Assembly: GCA_022494885.1 (NCBI GenBank)
Contig: JAGVSM010000509.1
Span: 18,978 to 82,977, forward strand
Direction of reading: 5' to 3'
DNA: 64,000 nt
Source: Micrasema longulum
Lineage: Eukaryota; Arthropoda; Insecta; Trichoptera; Brachycentridae
The position numbers were made by a program, and so were the translations under genes. How positions within the stretch are numbered: the stretch's first letter is position 1; the number at the start of each line of letters is the position of its first letter. Below the pieces are notes generated by a model. It was given only the letters and a program-made list of their open reading frames with translations, was not told where the DNA came from and searched no databases. Shown here piece by piece: positions 45,400-57,423 of the stretch.

Positions 45400-45655
45400 T
45401 TAGGCACTGCAATTTGTAAACAAAATGCAGCGTATTTCGATCATCTGTTACATGAAGGTAAGGTGATCGACTTTGATCGACAGGCGAACGCGCCAACCAC
45501 TACACAACAAGGCGGATTTATCTTCACTCGATTTTCTTACTCAGTATTTTTACCTGAAAGCAGTCACCGAATCGAGAGCACTCAGCCAGGGTTCTGATTC
45601 TATTTGACACGCAGAACTGTATTCTTCGCCCGCATGGACACAGAAAAGGGGATCG
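45400..45655 (-). repeat. SINE-B copy with 5' extension, head deleted internally
   Basis: Plus strand: TTACATGAAGGTAAGGTGAT (SINE-B 3' part) is joined by a deletion to GGCGAACGCGCCAACCACTA and CACAACAAGGCGG (head). The 5' extension follows (GTCACCGAATCGAGAGCACT, CACGCAGAACTGTATTCTTC). Matches 33530-33835. Confidence 0.75.
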
Positions 45656-45659
45656 CAAA

Positions 45660-46548
45660 GGTGAGTGTGCCCAAAAGTGTACAAGAAAGTAACAAATTTA
45701 ATACTTAGATCTGAAATTAAATAGAAATTTTAATAGGGAAATATCACATACTTTAAATACCGATAAAAATATGTGAAGTGGATTTAGAAAAAATACTTGT
45801 ATTTTCAAATCAACATGGATATTGTGAAGAAATAAAATTGTAAAAAAATATGCCTTCTCAAATGTGCGACATGTTTAATTGTGATGATAAGATTCGTTAT
45901 ATGAATTTAAATGGTCACAAAGTTAAAAAATTACCCGACGTGACGTATTGGGGGCATGGACAATGCAATGAACCATTTTCGCGGGAATTTGTAATTATAA
46001 ATATTTTTTTAGGCTACTAAAAAACCCTTATTATTATTTTTTTTAAGTGACATTTCCCTATTAGGAATTTCATATAGAAACAATTAAGACACATTGAGCA
46101 TTCTTTACACATAGCATGAAGAAAAAAGATAACAAAATGAGTTGTTTAAACTGAATTTTCAACAGAAAAAAAAAGTTTATACCTATACAAAAAAATATTC
46201 TAGATAAAAAAAAACAATATTCACATGTTATTTCAAAAGAAGTGTATTAAAGTTAGAGATGCTGCATCGAGTTACTTCTTTTATAAATAAAAATAACTCA
46301 TTTTAATTGTTTACCTATTAAGCGTCCAGTCGCAGTGCAGTGCCTTAATTGCAAATCCATAAACCATTATAGGGATATCCGGCCCAGAAGATTTTTTAAC
46401 CAAAGTTCAACGCCGAAACCGCCCGTCTACCGTTCAAGCAAATAACTCAACCTCAAGGGAATAAAAACTAAGGTTTATATTATTTAAAAATATTTAGCGG
46501 GAATAAAATAACTGTAAAATTATTTGGTAAGACCATATAATTATAATG
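45660..46548. other. No recognisable feature
   Basis: AT-rich with A/T runs; no coding or repeat signal. Confidence 0.5.
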
Positions 46549-46549
46549 C

Positions 46550-47511
46550 GTAACCTAGAGAGAAGTCCTTATCACTATGTTTCATAGAACGCAACGATCT
46601 TGGTTTGTTGGTTAGCAACCAATTGGTGGCCATTTTGTTTTATTTGACAACATAAACATAACGGTTCGATCGGATGCTATTGTAGGTGAGCTTGGCTTTG
46701 TTTGTAAATAACTTGGATATTTACGTTATAATAAATTAAAATCGACTATGGTGAATTGCAGTATGTTTGGTTGCAGCAGTAGGAGCGTCAAAGGTGTTAA
46801 AGGAGTCAGTTTTGACAGGTAATTGATTCCGAATATTTTCCCACGATTTACATTGATTTTTGGCATTTATTGTCCCGACACGTGTATTATCTTGCTTAAA
46901 AACTTTCTTTATATCAACATATTTACTTCAGATACTATTTTTTCTCAATTCAGAGGATAAATTTGTGAATTAAAGTATGTTTACTGTTGATAATGACAGT
47001 TGATTATAAGCAATATGTCAGGGCCGCACAAGGCATCCATATAAAGTTCGAGTTTTTATCGAGTAGAGGTCGATTCAAATTTTACTCGAAAATAGCAATG
47101 TTAACCTTGAAATCGCATCTAAAATGAGGTGTCCAAATTTCAGGCCGTTACGACTCGCCATTTCGGAGATGTGACGGACAAACAAACAAACTCAACAAAG
47201 GACTTCGGTTCAATGGAGTTGGGATTTATGTCTCGATAAATATAACATAAATATATTTTGAATAAACTGAATAAAAAAAATAAACACAAACATGTATTTT
47301 CAGTTTTATAAAATAAATATAGGCGAATTATAAAAAAATAGATTGGAATAACCCTGCAATGATAAATACACAGGTACATATAAAAAGTCATTACAATGCA
47401 AATTAATATCCATTTGGCAATTCTCGACCTGAGTACGGCCCACTGTTTTGCTACGAACTGTAGCTAACTTAATACCTAATAGTCATAGAATGGTTTTCCT
47501 ACGTTTGGGCT
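46550..47511 (+). mobile_element. THAP-exon transposon, copy 1 (right end lost)
   Basis: Homologous along its length to 53651-54538. The left terminus GTAACCTAGAGAGAAGTCCT is present. At 46749 ATG opens MVNCSMFGCSSRSVKGVKGV then SFDR, followed by GTAATT, a donor-like site. This resembles the first part of a THAP zinc-finger domain (C..(F)GC..R...KG.SF.R) with an intron after it, as in P-element-like transposases. The remainder of the domain and any transposase are missing. A second shared block spans 47020-47250. The right end is replaced by GGGCTTTGGGCTTTG repeats. The interior near 46665-46730 is longer than in copy 2. Confidence 0.7.
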
Positions 47512-47514
47512 TTG

Positions 47515-48960
47515 GGCTTTGTTTTGGGCTTTTTAATAACCGAAACGCTGATCTCGAATTACGGTCTGTTATTTTCAGAGCCGATACCGTATTTGAAAAA
47601 AAAAATGTTTTAAATATTCAAAAAAAAAATGTACATATATTATATTTATGTAGATTGTAGGTACGGTACATTGAATGAATCTTATTTTATTTATTGGGGT
47701 TTACAAACAATAAACAATATATAAGACATTGGTAAAAGAATCACAATTTGTTAAAATATTGTATATCAATCATACGTAAACACAACATGTAAATAAGCAA
47801 AAAAAAACATTTTAAAGTAAACAAAATGTCCCAGAAACCGTACCGTTTTAAAACTCACGTTGATTTTTACAATTTCAATCGACTATAGATGAAATCGGCG
47901 ACCCAAAAAAATGCATAAAATGATTTCATAAACTTTTTTGAACCGAGAATAGTGATGACATTTTCTTAAAGCAGGTTTTTTTAAACAATAATGTTTTAGC
48001 ATGCTTCCGCTCCCGACCGAGCCCACGCGTGCGTAGGTTCACACAAATGTTTATCAAAATGAGGACAAATCTATCGTTTTGACGAAGATCGTTTTCATTT
48101 TCACCACAAGCGACAAATTGACAGAAACGAGAAAGTGGATCGAGTGGTATTGCCATTATAAAGGGGAAGAAAAGCTGTCTTGTACACATTCATGGGCAAT
48201 ACAAAAACTTCGACAGAAATGACAGGTTGTCGCTTGGAAAGGAGACTTCGCGCTTCTTTCAAAATAATCCCATTCCCCTTTTTTTTTGACACCCGCGTGA
48301 CGAAGGCATTTAAGGTAAACAAATTGTGGAAAACGTAAAAATACATGTGAAATGTTTATTAGCCAAAACAGGGGGAAACCAAACCTGTCCGGTAAAGCTA
48401 TGTCAAATTGTAAATGAAATGCTACATCAAAAACCAAAACAAAAGATGTTTTAAACAAACAATGTACACTTCTTTTGTTCACTGTTTATGCGCATTTCAG
48501 CAAATAAACAACATTTTCAAGAAAAAAACATTTTTTAAGCCTGATTTGAATAGACATTGACAAAACTTCATGATAAAGAATTTCGTTTTTGATATCACAT
48601 TTGACATATTACAATTACATTTAATATTGAATAAAGTAAGAATAATATAAAAATGGTATAAAACGCCAAAAGAGAGACCATTTGAGACCAGACTAACAGG
48701 TGAAAAGATTTATGCTATATTAAATCTGATATTTTCACGTTTGTAAAAAATACAACAAAACATTTGCTTAAGTGAAATACCTAGCATAAAAAACTTAGAA
48801 AAATTCAGTGTTGTGCTTATTTTATCGATGGTTTGCGTAGTAAATGTTCAAAGTTCCGAAATAACTGAAAAAACATTTGTTTTTATAACAGCTGATAAAT
48901 TTTCTAGTTATTCCATAGAACTAAGCTAAGAGACTGTAATAAAGGACGGACATGTACATC
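47515..48960. other. Gene-free; overlapping frames rejected
   Basis: A LINE-like 3' end may lie at about 47680-47730 (minus strand; TTATTTTATTTATTGGGGTT). Three overlapping minus-strand frames at 47926-48482 have no recognisable domain. Confidence 0.4.
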
Positions 48961-48961
48961 T

Positions 48962-49066
48962 CGAAATCAGTAAACCTAAAAAGCAGGCGAAATCAGTAAA
49001 CATAAAAAGCAGGCGAAATCAGTAAACATAAAAAGCAGGCGAAATCAGTAAACATAAAAAGACAGG
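48962..49066. repeat. 26-bp minisatellite, four units
   Basis: Unit CGAAATCAGTAAACATAAAA then AGCAGG, starting at 48962, 48988, 49014 and 49040. The units are near identical and the last is slightly altered (AAAAGACAGGCG). The array runs straight into the tRNA-like head at 49066. Confidence 0.95.
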
Positions 49067-49265
49067 CGCCGTATCGCAGTTGATAAGACAGCCAACTGTG
49101 AAACTAGCGTCGCGGGTTCGATTCCCTTCAGTTGCAAGAAAAAATCCAAGAAAGATTTTTCCTTAATTGGTCTGGGTCTGGGCGGTATATTTTTCATTAT
49201 TTCCATCCATATCCCATTTCTCACCTGCTAAAAAGCCTCTAAAGAAGAGGCTTAAATGATTATTC
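49066..49265 (+). repeat. SINE-C (tRNA-derived) with tail hairpin
   Basis: Head GCCGTATCGCAGTTGATAAG, B box GCGGGTTCGATTCCC at about 49113-49127. The body GGTCTGGGTCTGGGCGGTAT is followed by the hairpin GCCTCTAAAGAAGAGGC (49235-49251) and a T run near 49266, a possible Pol III stop. Single copy in the window. No tRNA acceptor pairing or CCA context. Confidence 0.7.
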
Positions 49266-49269
49266 CTTT

Positions 49270-51315
49270 TTTAAAAAACCGGTTAAATAAATTCATATTC
49301 TATTGTGAATGATAATATTTTTACCATCTTTTGTAAAGGTTGTCCGAGTATTTTGTTTAGTTTTGTCTAGGAGTTTATTGTATAATTTCAGTCCCTGGTT
49401 TATTAGTCTTGACTGTTTTCGTCTGATTTTAGAATGTTATTTATGATATTGTTCTGATATTCTCGTATTGTGTCCATATAACTACAATTTTTTTCAAGTT
49501 TTAATTCTTCGTGTACATCAGCGGCTAATTTATAAATAAATTTTAAAGATTCTAGTTGAAAGAGGTCAGTTATATTAAATTTTAGTTTTTACAAAGGCTT
49601 CATTCATAAGATTTTTTTCAGTAAATTAAATAAATAAAACATAAACGTTAACGTGAACATGAATGTTTTTTGTTATGACCTTCAAATTGAAAAAAAAAAT
49701 GAAGAGCAATATTCGTGGTTTTATAAGGCAAGTTATAAAAGTAAGGGGATAAGGTAATATAATTAACAACATTTAAGAAAATCTCGGGGTCTCGCGGTGA
49801 AAAAATAACAGGTTTAATGAAATCAGCCCGTCAAAGCTATCTATCTGGGGAAATAATGATGAGTAATTTTTCATGTTCGTTAAAATACAAAGGCGGTTTG
49901 AGAACTTGAAGCGTGAAAAATTCAGTAAATGGTATCGTTTGACAACACAAATCGGTCTTATCAAACTTGTTAAGAAACTCCGGAGTGAGAAGTTGAGTAA
50001 AGAGGCTAACGGAGTGCGCTGAGCTCTCGGTGTGCATGCGTATATTGCGTATGCGGTAGGCACAAATTAGTGCGGATGGATTATGGGTGAAAACATTTAA
50101 ACGTAATGCACAGCATAAAACGAAAATAGCTAACTGTGTTTAACAGTAAGTAAAGCTATTTTATTGTTTCTTGTTCCTTGAAAAGATCAAAGATTTGAAT
50201 TTTTTAGAACCGTTTTATTTATTTGTCAGTTTTTGTAAATAGTGGTATTTATGATAATTGTATAGGAAAATGAGATATTTGGTTAACAAAACGTTGTGTT
50301 AAGATTTAAAATTCTTTGATTCTAATCGATACATATGGCCTTCATCCCACTCCTATAATATTTACGGGTATGGATTATTTCAATACAAGAACCGTAAAAA
50401 AAGATATTCTTTGAAATCATTTAAGATATTTTTGCAGTAAACATGATTTAAAAAAAATAAAATAACAGCAGTCGCAACAGAGAGACGGGATAAAAAAAAA
50501 TTCATCTGATAAATTCTTCAGCCGGTGTTCCAACTGCAATATGTACATGCACCATAACCATTTTATAATATGAGGTTTATTTTATGAAAAGAAAAAGTTT
50601 GATTTAGAGTAATCAAAACAAATATTTGAATAGAGTTAAAATGGCTGGAGAAACCATTTAAAACTATAAAGTTTGAAAGCAAGTTTAGTTCAATACCAAC
50701 CCTTAACTTTAAAGTTAGTCTTATCTGAGTTCTGAAATTTTACTCGATTGAGTAAATCTCGAGGGTAATCTTTTGGGGTTCTAGTTCTGGGTAATATTAA
50801 CATAACGTCGATATTTTGTAAGAAAAGCAGATAAGAGATAAGCCATCTTTCCAATGACTTTTTGAGCGAAAAATTTAAATTTTTCTGGAGTAGTGAGTTC
50901 TTTAAAACAACAGAAATAAAAAAAACGCGAACGCTTTTAAAAAGAAAATTGACAAAAAATAAAAAAACTAAAGAATTTCTTGTAAACAATATGTTCCTTC
51001 TTAGATTGCAGTAGTATTGTTTGGATTCTAAGTAGGTTAAAAAATACGTATTTGATTTTGAAAAATCACAATTTAATACTCTGTAATAAATACCTCATTA
51101 ATAATATTGTTGATAGATAAATAATTCGACAATTGTAAAAAACTTCAATATTAAAGAATGTAATTACGCAAAATTGGGAAAAAGTAATTGAACATGTTAA
51201 TCTGTAGGTGATTTGGACCGACATAATAAAGTGATATTATAATAAAAGTAACCCTTCGCCGGTTACGTTAAGATGTAGTCGATAAGTTCCGTACACAACA
51301 CAACGATATTACATT
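49270..51315. other. Mostly featureless AT-rich stretch
   Basis: Includes the unassigned 49760-50045 segment (separate entry) and a 99-codon minus-strand frame at 50690-50989 without a recognisable domain. Confidence 0.45.
49760..50045. other. Unassigned coding-like segment, strand ambiguous
   Basis: The minus strand (50037-49837) reads HTESSAHSVSLFTQLLTPEF, LNKFDKTDLCCQTIPFTEFF, TLQVLKPPLYFNEHEKLLII, SPDR. After two stops it continues ADFIKPVIFSPRDPEIFLNV. The plus strand over the same bases also reads plausibly (MFVKIQRRFENLKREKFSKW, YRLTTQIGLIKLVKKLRSEK). One may be an old coding remnant. I recognise no family and cannot decide between strands. Confidence 0.25.
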
Positions 51316-51555
51316 GTACAGTATTGTGCGAATTCATGGAATAAGAGTAATTTTTGCCCTTTTCAAGTATAGCAACACTAATATGTCGATTTGACAGTTG
51401 TTTAGCGCCAAAAATCATGACTTACAGTTCATTAATCCTTTAGGAGCTCATATTGGTGTTTGTTGGTGTACTATCTGTTGTTTTTTTACATTTTCTAAGG
51501 ACTAATTTTATAAATTGCTTGTATAGTAAACAGTGTTTTTGAATTGGTTTAAATC

Positions 51556-52755
51556 ATGGATATCACGCCGAGAAAAGGGGAAAATATTATAACCTTAAGT
51601 GAACATACATCAATGACTCAAAAGGAGATTGCAAAGGAATGTTTTGTGAGTCAGGGAACAGTCAGCAAGATTATTAAGCAGAAGAGAAAAATAGGGTCAG
51701 TTGAAGCAAAGAGAATTAGGAAATGTGGAAAAAACCGGAAAACTAGTGTCCGAGATGAAATATCTTTAATCAGAAATATTAAGTTAAACCCCAGAAAAAC
51801 TTCACGAGATTCGGCAGCCACTGAAATGATGATACATGACTCAACGGTACGAAGAAGACTCATTTAATCTGGAAGAAAAGAAATTCGACCATAGAAGAAA
51901 CAACCCCTGACGGCACATATGATGAAGCAAAGGCTCATTTGGGCTAGAAAATATATCAAATGGACTGAAGAAGACTGGAGGAAGGTGCTGTTTTCAGGTG
52001 AAACCCACTTTCTCGTGCAAGGATATCGCACATTTTTTTTTAAAAAGTGGGGATGAAAAACTAAGTGTGGCTCATATTGACCAAACGGTGAAATATACTC
52101 AGAAAAATATGTTTTAGGGCTGCTTTTCGTATATGGGGACCGGATCTTTGATACCAATAAAGGGAATGATTTTTTTTTTTAAAGAAAAAATAAATATTTG
52201 CGTTCTTATGATTTACCCAAATATTTCATTTTTAGGGCCATTTTCAACGAGTTGTAAAATCCTTATTATTACATAATGGAAATAAAGTTGGAGTAGAGTG
52301 GGATTCAAACCACAGATCATTGGTCCGTGAGTCCAAGACACTAGCCACAGGACCACAACCCGATTAATAGCCTAAAGTAAGAAGCTCTATTGGAGCAGCA
52401 CTTGAGTACGGAACTGAGTAAATATTGTCTTAATGGTGGGGCTGTATTTCAACAGGACGCAGCTCCTTGTTACATATCGAAGTTTATGCTTAAGTATTTC
52501 AATAATAAAAAGGTAACTCTTTTGGACTGACCTGGAAATTTACCTGACCTTTAACCTATAGAAAATTTGTGGGCGATTTGTAAATTAAGGATACGAAAAT
52601 TGGACTGCACTACCAAGATAAAGATGATAGAAGCTGTTATTCGGATGTGGTTTTGAGATGACAGAATAATAGAAAACTGCCAAAGTTTGATTGATTTCAT
52701 GCCAAAACGTGTTAAAACTGTTATAAAAGTAAAAGGAGGACATACATCATATTAA
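51556..52755 (+). pseudogene. Tc1-like transposase, dead
   Basis: An intact 103-codon start (ATG at 51556) carries the paired-like DNA-binding region: HTSMTQKEIAKECFVSQGTV as the first helix-turn-helix, then KCGKNRKTSVRDE and DSTVRRRLI. After TAA the same frame goes on as MMKQRLIWARKYIKWTEEDW, RKVLFSGETHF, where the first catalytic Asp is Gly. After the SINE come GAVFQQDAAPCYISKFML (second Asp kept) and PIENLWAICK (third position Glu kept). Several in-frame stops, the Asp-to-Gly change and the SINE make it non-functional. Confidence 0.9.
52172..52368 (-). repeat. SINE-A copy 3, inserted in the Tc1-like element
   Basis: The plus strand shows the inverted SINE: ATTTGCGTTCTTATGATTTA, CCATTTTCAACGAGTTGTAA, decayed B box GGATTCAAACCACAG, head CTAGCCACAGGACCACAACC. 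The order matches copies 1, 2 and 4. No clear target duplication. Confidence 0.9.
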
Positions 52756-52864
52756 ATAAAAAATATTTTATGATTGTACGTCAGCTGTAATTCAAAATAT
52801 TAATAAAAAGCGTATTTTATGATTACAAGGAATTTTATTCCATTCATTCGCACAATACTGTATT

Positions 52865-53645
52865 TACTAGCTACGAATTACAGTGTGTGAGGAGAGAACA
52901 AAATTACGTATCGTACATTGTACACAATATATATAACACAGAACCACATTACTCGTATTTCGTCCGCGGTCCGAATGAAATGGGCACTTGACTGGAATAA
53001 TTACCAAACTTACAACTATAAATAATGCGTCCGCTGTAAAAAAGCGGCCATTCGACTACGGCTATAAAAACGAAGTGGTTTAAAAACATTTGTACATTAT
53101 TTTATGCGGTGAGCAGTCAAACACTCTATCCTCGTATTCCTCGTCTCTGACTTTAAGTGCCAAAAGCTTTTGAAAAAGCAAACCTGCGAGCGTTTAGCAA
53201 ATATCATTATGGATTATATTCCCTTGACCTGAGAGAGATTGGGCTTTAGTGGATACTTAAGAGGAAGATCCATTCCATACAGATAAAGATAAACGGATAA
53301 GAGAACCAAAAATATCGACGTAATAAATTTTATTAATAATTAAAGGCGCTAATCGAAACAGATGATCTATAAACGCGTAAATTTAATGACACCAAAAATA
53401 TTAAACTAAGTGTATTGTGATGGAGCGCATTCCGCATCACGAGGAATATTCGAATAACTTAACTATGATGTCTTCATGAAGTTGATGATTTGTTCTGTCA
53501 AACTTCTCTGTTGTTGAATTTCAACTACATCAGTCTTTTTCACATTATAATATTTGTCAAATGTATAAATTTTGTAAACTTAAAACTACGATTATTGCAA
53601 TGAGAAAGTTAAGTTTTTATTTTATTTTTTAGAGCTCAGTGTAAT
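52865..53645. other. No recognisable feature
   Basis: Moderate composition at 52870-53230, AT-rich after. No frame or repeat supported. Confidence 0.45.
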
Positions 53646-53650
53646 AATTT

Positions 53651-54538
53651 GTAACCTAGAGAGAAGCCCTATCACTTATATGTTTCATAGAACGCAAGCA
53701 GTGTTGGTTTATTGGTTAGCAACTAATTGGTGGTCATTTTGTTTTATTTGACAACACATATTTATGTTATAATCAATAAAAATCGACTATGGTGAATTGC
53801 AGTACGATTGGTTGCAGCAGTAATCAAAGGTGTTCAAGGAGTCAGTTTTCACAGGTAATTAATTCCGAATATTTTCCCATGATTTACAAACTTTTTGTTT
53901 AAAAACTTTCCTTATATCAACATATTTACTTCAGATACTATTTTTTATCAATTTAGGGGATAAATTTGTGAATTAAGGTATGTTTACTGTTGATAATTAC
54001 AGCTGATTATGGGCAATATGTCAGGGCCGCACTAGGCATCCATATCCATATAAAGTTCGAGTTTTTATCGAGTAGAGGTCGATTAAAATTTTACTCGAAA
54101 ATAGCAACGTTAACCTTGAAATCGCATCTTAAATTACGTGTCCAAATTTCAGGCCGCTACGACACGCCATTTCGGAGATGTGACGGACAAACAAACAAAT
54201 TCAACACAGGACTTCGGTTCAATGGAGTTGGGATCTATGTCTCAATAAATATAACATAAATATATTGTGAATAAAATGAATAAATAAATGAAAAAATAAA
54301 CACAAACATATATTTTCAGTTTTGTAAAATAAATATAGGCGAATTATAAAAAAATAGATTGGAATAACCCTGCAATGATAAATAGGTACATATATAAAAG
54401 TAATTACAATGCAAATAAATATCCATTTGGCAATTCTCGACCTGAGTACGGCCCATTGTTTTGCTGCGAACTGTAGCTAACTTAATACCCAATAGTCATA
54501 GAATGGTTTTCCTACGTTTAGGCTCCTCTCTAAGTTAC
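53651..54538 (+). mobile_element. THAP-exon transposon, copy 2 with both termini
   Basis: Left terminus GTAACCTAGAGAGAAGCCCT and right terminus AGGCTCCTCTCTAAGTTAC are imperfect inverted repeats. The THAP-like start (ATGGTGAATTGCAGTACGAT, GGTTGCAGCAG) is present but frameshifted compared with copy 1. The following GTAATTAATTCCGAATATTT equals the intron start in copy 1. A later shared block (TCGAGTAGAGGTCGATTA, ACGCCATTTCGGAGATGTGA) lies at 54010-54260. It is a nonautonomous derivative; the transposase core is deleted. The target duplication is not evident. Confidence 0.75.
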
Positions 54539-54544
54539 TAAACT

Positions 54545-55245
54545 AAATTAAAAAAATATTTTATCCATCGTATTATCAGCGCAATGATTTATTTTTTTGA
54601 ATTTCGCTGATTTGAAATTACTCTGCGTGCGACGTCACAAGTTCTCTTCGATGAATTCTTCTGATTGGTGAATTGGCTTTCCGCAAATTAAAAATCTTCG
54701 ACAACATTCTATCGTTCGTAAAAACTAGTGACATCGTTCGAAGTAGTTCGTTTTAATTATAATCATTTTTTTACAACGTTTTCAAGAAACTTTGCAGTAC
54801 AATTTAATACTCCAATTTTTACCGCGCGCAAGAATTTATTTTATCCGATTTCCCTTAGGGCTGAATTTTCTCATTGCTATTATTACATTTATGTTGTGGA
54901 TCGATGTTAACGATGTAAAAAGCACACTTGTGATAACAACGTAACTAATAATATTTGGCCTATTTTTGAAAAAAAAAGATAAAACACAAAGATAAAAAAT
55001 AGTCAATCTCCTATGTATATAAAACAAACACCACATTTTACACACATCATTCCATGAGCCACACTCCTTATTTACAGCAATGGAATTACCAACACAAATA
55101 GAGGCACGTGCTTTACATACTCTAGTCACATTTTGTTGTCCTGTTCAGAAATTGTATTATATATTGTGTTGTGTACGTAATTGGTGTTGTGTTAGGTTTA
55201 TGTTTTTTTTATTTGTAATAATATCACTGCATTATACTAACGTAG
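54545..55245 (+). repeat. Rep-R interspersed repeat, longest copy
   Basis: The left half (CGTATTATCAGCGCAATGAT, GACGTCACAAGTTCTC, CCGATTTCCCTTAGGGCTGA) matches 61595-61985 inverted. The right half (CACCACATTTTACACACATC, GTGTTAGGTTTATGTTTTTT) matches 4600-4890 inverted. About 700 bp, no terminal repeats seen and no supported frame. It begins within a few bases of the right end of the THAP-exon transposon. Confidence 0.75.
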
Positions 55246-55494
55246 CACTGTGTGCACAACAATAAACATAAATAAATAAAAAAATAAAAAAAATGTAAAT
55301 ACATTTCGTTAAAAACGCAGAGTTTCTAAAGGGGGATATTCTGTAGGTGGGCATTTGGAGTAATTTTTTTATGGAATTGCACGCATAAACTCCATTCTTA
55401 CAGACTTCGAACAAAACGTGCGACTAAAATATCCTTTCATCTTTAGATTGAGTATAGTATTTATTAACATTCTATTGAATGTCTAATTTTTTTG

Positions 55495-55910
55495 CAACCG
55501 AGAAGGAAAATATTTTTGAGTAGGAAATATAGAAGTCTAGGAATTTACAGGACTTAAGACCTGCCATTGGCAGGTTTAAGTGGCCACTTTACACACTGTG
55601 TAACATTCACCACTCTGCCTATGTTTAAACATCCACATTTTCTCAACTCTTCCATCTGTTGAGTTTTGTGAAGTAAAATAGCTGAAACCTTTATTGACGT
55701 GTGAGAGATTAATTTGGCTGATTTATTTCACTTACTCGGCAACGCCTGAAAACGTTTTTCAATTTTCATAGTTCTTTTTATACCAGTTTACCAGTTAGTT
55801 TAATCCACAATGTATTAAGTTTGCCTAAATATTTGTAGATAGGCTGGATTTCACTACCTTGAGAGTTGTAAGATTGATTTTTTGCAACAGAGAAAGAAAA
55901 CATTAATACA
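55495..55910 (-). repeat. Rep390 copy containing the circular junction (b-c-d-e-f-a-b)
   Basis: Read on the minus strand it starts with b (TTTTCTTTCTCTGTTGCAA) and passes c (AGTGAAATCCAGCC), d (GTTTTCAGGCGTTGCC), e (TCAATAAAGGTTTCAGC) and f (GTGGATGTTTAAACATAGGC, AATGGCAGGTCTTAAG). It then goes on into a (TAAATTCCTAGACTTC) and b again (ATTTTCCTTCTCGGTTGCAA). It is the longest copy and shows that f is followed by a. Stops in all frames. Confidence 0.85.
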
Positions 55911-55914
55911 AACT

Positions 55915-57420
55915 TATAAAATGTAGTTAATAATTTATATAAAATAAGTTACAACTAAATCACAAGAAACAATTTTAATTAATTAAAATCATCGACAAAA
56001 TAATTCATTATTATATGATAAATATATAATTTATCAGCTAAACCCAAAAAAATATTCATAAATAAATACGACAATATTCTTTCCGCGGAGGGTTGTCAGT
56101 TGTCAAAGAATCAGATTTTGCATGAAAATGACAATAATTGTTGTTCATTATTGTTATTTTTTTGTTGATAGTGTTAAGTTGAATAAATACCGTCAAAAGA
56201 TCCGGGTATTCAAAAATATATTGACAATAAAAAGTAAGTTAACAAGAGAGAAAATACTTATGTTTTTTTTGTAGATACTTCTTAATAAAACCCCATACTT
56301 AGAGAAATCGTTGGTTAATAAACAAAATAATAAAACTAAATCTTAAAATTGTATTTATATTTTTACTAATCCAAGAGGGATCCAAAAAAATATAGGACAA
56401 AAAATACGTCTCAATGTTGTGATTTTGGGTGTTATACATACGTACTTAGTAAATAAATAAATTAATATTGCTTTACAGAGAAGCCACAATCAACTCATTA
56501 ATTGATTTATCCTCAGATCTATTTCATTATATAAACTTGCGACCAGATGGGAACGCGTCAGATGTCAAAATACGTACATAATGTGTAGTGGCAATAGAAT
56601 TAATTATTCAAAGGCAAACAACGCGAGCTCACCACGAAGTGAACAGAGAATTAGCATGCTATGAATAAAATCACTCTTAACTCTAAAACGTTTAAACGCG
56701 TAAATGCAAGCGAATATTTTATTTTGTCAGTTGAATTACGTGATACAAAACATGCGTAAAATCGCCTATTTTTGCGATTGGAACAAAATGAAAACAAAAA
56801 AGGTAGCCTGGTAGCTTTGTTTCGCAAAAGATTGGGATTTTAATTTAAACAAAGCAACATCATAACGCTTTGAGTTTAATAAAAGTTTACGACAGATTTT
56901 TCAAAAACTTAACCTACCCTATAAATTCGAAAAATGATTTTTAATTTATTGCGAAACGAATATTAATTACATTTTTCAATGTTTCTACGTGCTTAGTTGC
57001 CTGATTAACGCAATTTATTAAACATATTTTTGAGTTAATGTTATCTTCAATATCTCATTGTTTTAAAATTTTATATAAGTACAATTCGCCAGTTTTTTTG
57101 TTGTTGAACTTGACAAAAAAAAAGTTTTGGGAAATTTTTTAATCAAATACAAGGAATATTATATGACATTTATAACGAACACGTAAAATATCTAATTTAT
57201 ACCTCCAAACGCTGTACTAAATCTGATAATTTCTCACAAAAAAAATATCAACTAGATCGATAGAGAACAAATGATATTTATCCACCATGATATATTGGTC
57301 ATGTTAGCACGTTTGATCGGGTTCGATTACTAAAGCTATATAAAATAATAATTTTGGAAAATACATAAATAATAAGAACAATTGAATTTATTTTTGATGG
57401 AAAATATATATAAGTAGCGG
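55915..57420. other. Gene-free AT-rich stretch
   Basis: No coding or repeat signal; moderate composition at 56500-56700. Confidence 0.5.
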
Positions 57421-57423
57421 AAA

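Larger units (their letters stand above)
51319..52860 (+). mobile_element. Tc1-like transposon with both TIRs and a nested SINE
   Basis: The ends CAGTATTGTGCGAATTCATG then GAATAA and, mirrored, TTATTCCATTCATTCGCACA then ATACTG are flanked by TA (51317-51318, 52861-52862). Total 1542 bp; removing the roughly 200-bp SINE gives a typical Tc1-like size. The transposase frame inside is broken. Confidence 0.95.

Noticed and set aside
47926..48482. Overlapping minus-strand frames as a gene
   Set aside because: Three frames overlap in the same bases with no recognised domain and no consistent codon pattern; I could not prefer one.
48962..49066. CRISPR-like array
   Set aside because: The 26-bp units are directly tandem with no spacers, in a eukaryotic repeat context.
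50690..50989. 99-codon minus-strand frame
   Set aside because: Only the last third looks protein-like; no family recognised and nothing joins it to a second exon.
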